NCBI GenBank assembly: GCA_903821635.1
Contig: CAIJLV010000103.1
Coordinates: 77,231-134,157 of the forward strand
Reading direction: 5' to 3'
Source of the DNA: an uncultured Verrucomicrobiota bacterium
Lineage (GTDB): Bacteria > Verrucomicrobiota > Verrucomicrobiia > Limisphaerales > UBA9464
Length of the DNA: 56,927 nt
A model generated the notes under the pieces. The model ran no database searches. It was not told the DNA's origin and saw nothing but the letters and a program-made list of their open reading frames with translations. The position numbers and the translations under genes were made by a program. Shown here in pieces: positions 53,024-56,927 of this stretch; position 1 is the first letter of the stretch, and every line of letters starts with the position of its first letter.

Positions 53024-56000
53024 ATGCACATATCCGACACAGAACTCATCCACCGCTTCGTCCGGGACGGCTCGGAAGAGGCCTTCAGCGAACTGCTTCG
53101 CCGGCATGTGGACCTTGTCTATTCGGCGGCAATCCGCCAAGTCGGCCCCGACGCCCAGGCCGCCGAAGACGTGGCGCAGACGGTTTTCACCGATCTGGCG
53201 CGCAAGGCGGGAAAGCTCCAGGGGCATTCCTCGCTCACGGGCTGGCTCTACACCAGCACACGGCTCGCGGCGACCCAGCATCGCCGCACTGAAGCCCGCC
53301 GACTTGCCCGCGAAACCGCCGCCCATGCCATGTCCCAACTGCTTTCTTCCGACGCCCCCGAACCCGACTGGAACCAGCTCCGTCTCGTGCTGGATGAGGC
53401 GATGCACGACCTGAACGAAGCCGATCGCGAAGCCGTGCTTCTGCGTCACTTTGAGAAACGGCCGTATGCCGAGATCGGCGTGCGGCTCGGGCTGTCGGAA
53501 AACACCGCCCGCATGCGGGTGGAACGCGCCCTCGACCAGCTCCACGCCGCGTTGGCCAAACGCGGGGTCACCTCCACCGCCGCCGCATTGGGCCTGGCCT
53601 TGGGCGCGCACGCGGTGGCGGCGGCCCCGGCGGGCATCGTCGAACGCATCGGGGCGGCGGCCCTGACGGGCGGCGGCGTAACCGTGGGAGGAGCGCTGTC
53701 GGGCAATTTGGTGCTGACCGTCCTGGCCCTGTTGCTCGGGATCGGCGCGCTGATGTGGACGAGCCGAACTGGTTGGAGCGGCGCCTCCAATTCGGATTCG
53801 GATCGTGGGTCCGTCGTTGCTGAGGCTCCCGGTGGAACTGGAGCCGCCAACGCCGGCAGCGTGGACCGCTCAGGAGCGGGCCCCACGCCGACCGCAGCGA
53901 CGACGGACTCCGCTTCCGTTTCCATAAATCCCGTGGCCGGCTCGGAAGAGCCGGCGTTGAAGCTGATCTTTGTGACCAAGGATTCCGGTCGGCCGGTGCC
54001 CGGGGTGACCATCAACTACCGGGGCTGGGAAGGCCCCCACTTCACCAAACGCAGCTTCGCGAGCACGCGCGCCGGAGAGGCGACCGTCCGTTTTGCACCG
54101 GGCACCACTAGGGTTGACCTGACCAGCGTCGTCGAAGGTTTCGCGGACACTCGCCTGCGGTGGGTGCCGGAACGGGGCGACACGATCCCGACGAACTACG
54201 TGGTGCGGTTGGAGCGGGCGGTGTTGATTGGGGGCACGGTCGTTGACCCAGAAGGTCGGACCGTTGCCGGCGCCAAAGTGGGCTGGGGACACAACGAAGA
54301 CGGTTCGGAACGGAGCGGGGTCGAAAGTTTGGAATTCGGTTGGCTTGAAGTGGAAACCGACGCGGAAGGCCGGTGGCGGATCAACCGGATTGCGGAGACT
54401 ATGCTGGGCCGGGCGTCTGGTGGCGCCTCGCATCCCGACTTTCAGCCGTCGGAGCATTTCGACCTCGCCGAGCACCCCGAGGCGGGACGCAAACTCCGCG
54501 ACCAGACGCATGTCTTTCGGTTGAAACACGCCGCCGTGCTTCAGGGGTTGGTGTTGAATGAGGCCGGGGAGCCGATTGGCGGCGCCGAGGTCCTCGCGGG
54601 ACAGCGCGGTTTTACCGGCAGTCGTGAGGTCAAGACCATCGCCGACGGAACGTTTGAAATTCGTGGCGTTACGCTCGGGCCGACGCCCATCACAGCCCAG
54701 GCGGAGGGCTACGCGGCCAAAACCATCCAACTAAAACTGGCCCAGACGAACGACTCCGTGCGGCTGGTCCTTGGTCGCGGAACACCGTTGCGTTTGCGTC
54801 TGGTGAACCGGGCGGGCAAGCCGGTGCCCAAGGCCTACGTGTGGCTGAACACCATGGAGCACGAACCCCGGCTGGTCGGGACCGAAGCGCCGCTGCTGCT
54901 GCAGGCTGGGTTCGAGGGACGGTCCGATGACGAGGGCCGCGTGGCCTGGAACGAGGCCCCGGCCGGCGAACATCACTTTGACATCCAAGCCCAAGGCTAC
55001 CTGCGAACCAATCACGTCGCCATTCCTGCCGATGGCCAGGAGCACGTCCTCACGCTGGCGCCGGCGTTGGTCGTTCAAGGCCGCGTGACCGACTCCGCCA
55101 CGGGGCAGCCGGTGCCCAAGTTCCGGGTCGTGCTGGGCTGGCCCAGCTTCGATCCCTTTAGCCAACGAACCAACGCGCAGTTCAGCCCCATCGAACGTTT
55201 CTGGCTCGATTTCACCGGTGGCACCTACCGGCATTCCCTCGAGGAGGAAATCCTCAGCGGGGGCAACGATCCGCGCTGTGTGCTGAAGTTCGAGGCGGAA
55301 GGTTATCTGCCGCAGCTTTCGCGCCCGCTGCGCTACGACGAGGGAGTGGTCACCTTGGACATGGCTTTGGAGCCCGCGTCCGAATTGGAAGTGACGGTCG
55401 TCGATCCGGCGGGCCGGCCTGCCGCGGGGGCTGACGTGGGGTTGGTGTTTCCTGGGGCCGGCCTAAAGCTGAGCGGTGGCCACCTGACGATGGATCTCTA
55501 TGACCGGACGGGCGCCCTGAAGCGGACCGACGGAAAGGGAAAGCTCAAGCTTGTGAACGATCCGCAGGTGACGCGAATCGTCGTGGCGAATCCGGCGGGC
55601 TATCTGGAAACCGGCTTTGCGGCGTTGGCCGCCGATCCGGTCATCCGTCTGCAACCATGGGGCCGGATTGAGGGTGAGTTCTTGGGTTCCGCCGGATTCG
55701 TTGCCGGCAAGGTGGTGTCGATTTCACCGTGGGAACAGTCTCACCGGGAACTTGATTTCGGCATCTCCACCACCACGGATGATAAGGGCCGTTTCACGTT
55801 GTCTCAGGTGCCGCCTGGAAAAATCCGCGTCAGCCAACTGATCGTCACCGACCACGGCAACGGCTCCACGAGTTCCTATCCGGGCCCGTCCGCCGAGACG
55901 ACGGTGCTGCCGGGCGAAGTTTCTCGTGTGATCCTGGACGGCGGCGGTTACCGGGTCACTGGGCGCCTGCGTTTGCCGGCAGGATTCACGATGCCGCCGG

Positions 56001-56368
56001 GCGCCCACTGGTTCGCGCAGCTCAGCACCCCATTTCCCGAACCGCCGGCTGAAATTCGCAACGACCAGGCCGCGCTGCAGCAGTGGTTCCAGTCTCCGGA
56101 GATCCAGGCCTTGGCCCGCCGCGTCAAGCAGGCCCCGGTCGGCATGCTGCCAGACGGATCCTTTGTCGCGGAATCGGTGAGTGCCGGCGACTACCGGCTG
56201 AGGGTGGCTCTGTTGCCGCCGCCTCCCAAGGCCCAGGCCAATGGTGTCCAGCCGATGACCACGCTCTTGAGTGGGAAGGCCGAACTGACGGTCCCCGCGG
56301 ACCCGGCCGTTGGAGAAATCAACCTGGGAGAAGTTGCGACTGAGCCGCCGTCGGCACCTGCCCAATGA
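53024..56368 (+). CDS. ECF-type sigma factor fused to a membrane anchor and carboxypeptidase-regulatory-like repeats
   Basis: This 1114-aa protein begins with a sigma-70 factor: region 2 (DTELIHRFVRDGSEEAFSEL, AEDVAQTVFTDLARKA, GWLYTSTRLAATQHRR) and region 4 (LNEADREAVLLRHFEKRPYA then EIGVRLGLSENTARMRVERA). After an Ala-rich stretch comes a hydrophobic helix at about residues 225-247 (LVLTVLALLLGIGALMWTS). The remaining 860 residues are repeats of carboxypeptidase-regulatory-like beta-sandwiches, with motifs such as GGTVVDPEGRTVAGAKVGW, LQGLVLNEAGEPIGGAEVLA and VQGRVTDSATGQPVPKFRVV. The sigma domain would be in the cytoplasm and the repeats outside. ATG 53024 starts the sigma domain. No separate anti-sigma gene is visible. 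Confidence 0.9.
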   Translation: MHISDTELIHRFVRDGSEEAFSELLRRHVDLVYSAAIRQVGPDAQAAEDVAQTVFTDLARKAGKLQGHSSLTGWLYTSTRLAATQHRRTEARRLARETAAHAMSQLLSSDAPEPDWNQLRLVLDEAMHDLNEADREAVLLRHFEKRPYAEIGVRLGLSENTARMRVERALDQLHAALAKRGVTSTAAALGLALGAHAVAAAPAGIVERIGAAALTGGGVTVGGALSGNLVLTVLALLLGIGALMWTSRTGWSGASNSDSDRGSVVAEAPGGTGAANAGSVDRSGAGPTPTAATTDSASVSINPVAGSEEPALKLIFVTKDSGRPVPGVTINYRGWEGPHFTKRSFASTRAGEATVRFAPGTTRVDLTSVVEGFADTRLRWVPERGDTIPTNYVVRLERAVLIGGTVVDPEGRTVAGAKVGWGHNEDGSERSGVESLEFGWLEVETDAEGRWRINRIAETMLGRASGGASHPDFQPSEHFDLAEHPEAGRKLRDQTHVFRLKHAAVLQGLVLNEAGEPIGGAEVLAGQRGFTGSREVKTIADGTFEIRGVTLGPTPITAQAEGYAAKTIQLKLAQTNDSVRLVLGRGTPLRLRLVNRAGKPVPKAYVWLNTMEHEPRLVGTEAPLLLQAGFEGRSDDEGRVAWNEAPAGEHHFDIQAQGYLRTNHVAIPADGQEHVLTLAPALVVQGRVTDSATGQPVPKFRVVLGWPSFDPFSQRTNAQFSPIERFWLDFTGGTYRHSLEEEILSGGNDPRCVLKFEAEGYLPQLSRPLRYDEGVVTLDMALEPASELEVTVVDPAGRPAAGADVGLVFPGAGLKLSGGHLTMDLYDRTGALKRTDGKGKLKLVNDPQVTRIVVANPAGYLETGFAALAADPVIRLQPWGRIEGEFLGSAGFVAGKVVSISPWEQSHRELDFGISTTTDDKGRFTLSQVPPGKIRVSQLIVTDHGNGSTSSYPGPSAETTVLPGEVSRVILDGGGYRVTGRLRLPAGFTMPPGAHWFAQLSTPFPEPPAEIRNDQAALQQWFQSPEIQALARRVKQAPVGMLPDGSFVAESVSAGDYRLRVALLPPPPKAQANGVQPMTTLLSGKAELTVPADPAVGEINLGEVATEPPSAPAQ

Positions 56369-56425
56369 GCGCGGTGCACTCAACCTGCCGGGCAGACAGG
56401 CAAGAAGGGCGCCGCGGAGGGCGAA

Positions 56426-56927
56426 TTACAATTCAAGCTGCCGCCAGACTTCCTGCGGTGTAACTGACGCCATGATCGCCTTCAGCTCGGTGGGGGTGCC
56501 GCGAATGGGTTGGCCGTCATACCGGTAGAAGTCGAGGTGCCGGCCGGCGATGGCGGCGTTCGGAATGAGCTGCCAGTCGGTTCGGAGCGGCAGGATAGGC
56601 GGATTCACAGTGGGCGTTTCGATGACGAACTGGTGGGGCACGTTCACCGCGGTGGCTAGGTGCATAAACACGGTGTCCACGCTTAAAAACCAGTGGGCTT
56701 GGCCCAACAATGCGGTGGCGTGGCGGAGGCTGGGTGATTGGGGAAAGAAGATCGGGCCGCGGCGCAGGCGCTGGAACAGTTCGGCGTGGGCTTCGGCTTC
56801 CTCGGGGCCGCCGAAGAAGACGAGGGGCAAGTCGGGGTGCGAAGCGTGGATCAGGCCGATGAGTTCAAGGTAGTGCTCTAGGGGCCAGCGGCGCAGGGCG
56901 AGGTTTTTGGTGCCGCCGGAGCCGACG
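56426..56927 (-). CDS. Glycosyltransferase family 9 (heptosyltransferase-like), 5' end cut by window edge
   Basis: The frame stays open to the right edge, so only the C-terminal 166 residues are seen. They start VGSGGTKNLALRRWPLEHYL and continue PLVFFGGPEEAEAHAELF, FLSVDTVFMHLATAVNVPHQ and FVIETPTVNPPILPL. The GG.KNLA.RRWP block, FGGPEE and the D-(T/S)-..-H-A pattern match GT9 enzymes that add heptose or related sugars during lipopolysaccharide core synthesis. It converges on the sigma-factor fusion gene. Confidence 0.85.
   Translation of the reverse strand, partial: VGSGGTKNLALRRWPLEHYLELIGLIHASHPDLPLVFFGGPEEAEAHAELFQRLRRGPIFFPQSPSLRHATALLGQAHWFLSVDTVFMHLATAVNVPHQFVIETPTVNPPILPLRTDWQLIPNAAIAGRHLDFYRYDGQPIRGTPTELKAIMASVTPQEVWRQLEL

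Overview
This is a GC-rich chromosomal window. The gene content suggests the phylum Verrucomicrobiota, perhaps a Pedosphaera/Limisphaera-like lineage: two tandem DUF4159 proteins beside MoxR, an ECF-type sigma factor fused to carboxypeptidase-regulatory-like repeats, a PEP-CTERM surface protein, a pseudopilin with an H-X9-DG motif, a GH84 enzyme, and few clear Shine-Dalgarno sequences. That placement is an inference from gene families, not from a marker-gene tree.

Left part (1-9091). A minus-strand operon carries an exported TPR/peptidase-MA-like protein with an apparent frameshift, two DUF4159 proteins, a MoxR AAA+ ATPase and a truncated membrane protein at the edge. Divergent from it is ychF, which converges on scpB and scpA (chromosome segregation).

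Accessory island (about 9100-12590). This stretch is a graveyard of restriction-modification genes: an hsdM fragment, a chimera of a methyltransferase N-terminus with a BsuBI/PstI-type endonuclease domain, an intact OLD-family ATPase/TOPRIM nuclease of lower GC, and an hsdR fragment broken by a frameshift. Next to it lie structured inverted repeats.

Housekeeping and lipid genes (12589-24238). hisS, an HU/IHF protein, gatA and a GH84 glycosidase are followed by a minus-strand cluster resembling acyl-chain modification operons: DUF1365, an exported PQQ-type propeller, a ferredoxin-like protein, cyclopropane-fatty-acid synthase, DUF1475, DUF1295, a second CFA-like methyltransferase and a small membrane protein.

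Transport and surface genes (24504-33660). These are a WP(L/F)-repeat exported protein, a Gdx/SugE-type SMR transporter, a LysE exporter, an MlaE-MlaF-MlaD lipid transporter, a large exported protein with Ca-binding repeats and a possible C25-like protease dyad, and an MBL-fold hydrolase. PolX, folC and a GalU-like enzyme follow.

Regulated region (37858-44320). A cyclic-di-AMP (ydaO-type) riboswitch with its own terminator precedes kup. A cobalamin riboswitch precedes an operon encoding a PEP-CTERM surface protein, a fusion of a cysteine-rich CWC/DUF5522 module with an exported domain, and a pseudopilin. This last operon is my best candidate for an undescribed system, possibly extracellular B12 capture.

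Right part (44345-56927). serB, miaB, rpsP-khpA-trmD-rplS (without rimM), a standalone CoaB domain and an RsuA-family pseudouridine synthase lead to ilvB, which is preceded by a Val-rich leader peptide and an attenuator. The window closes with the sigma-factor fusion and a truncated glycosyltransferase family 9 gene.
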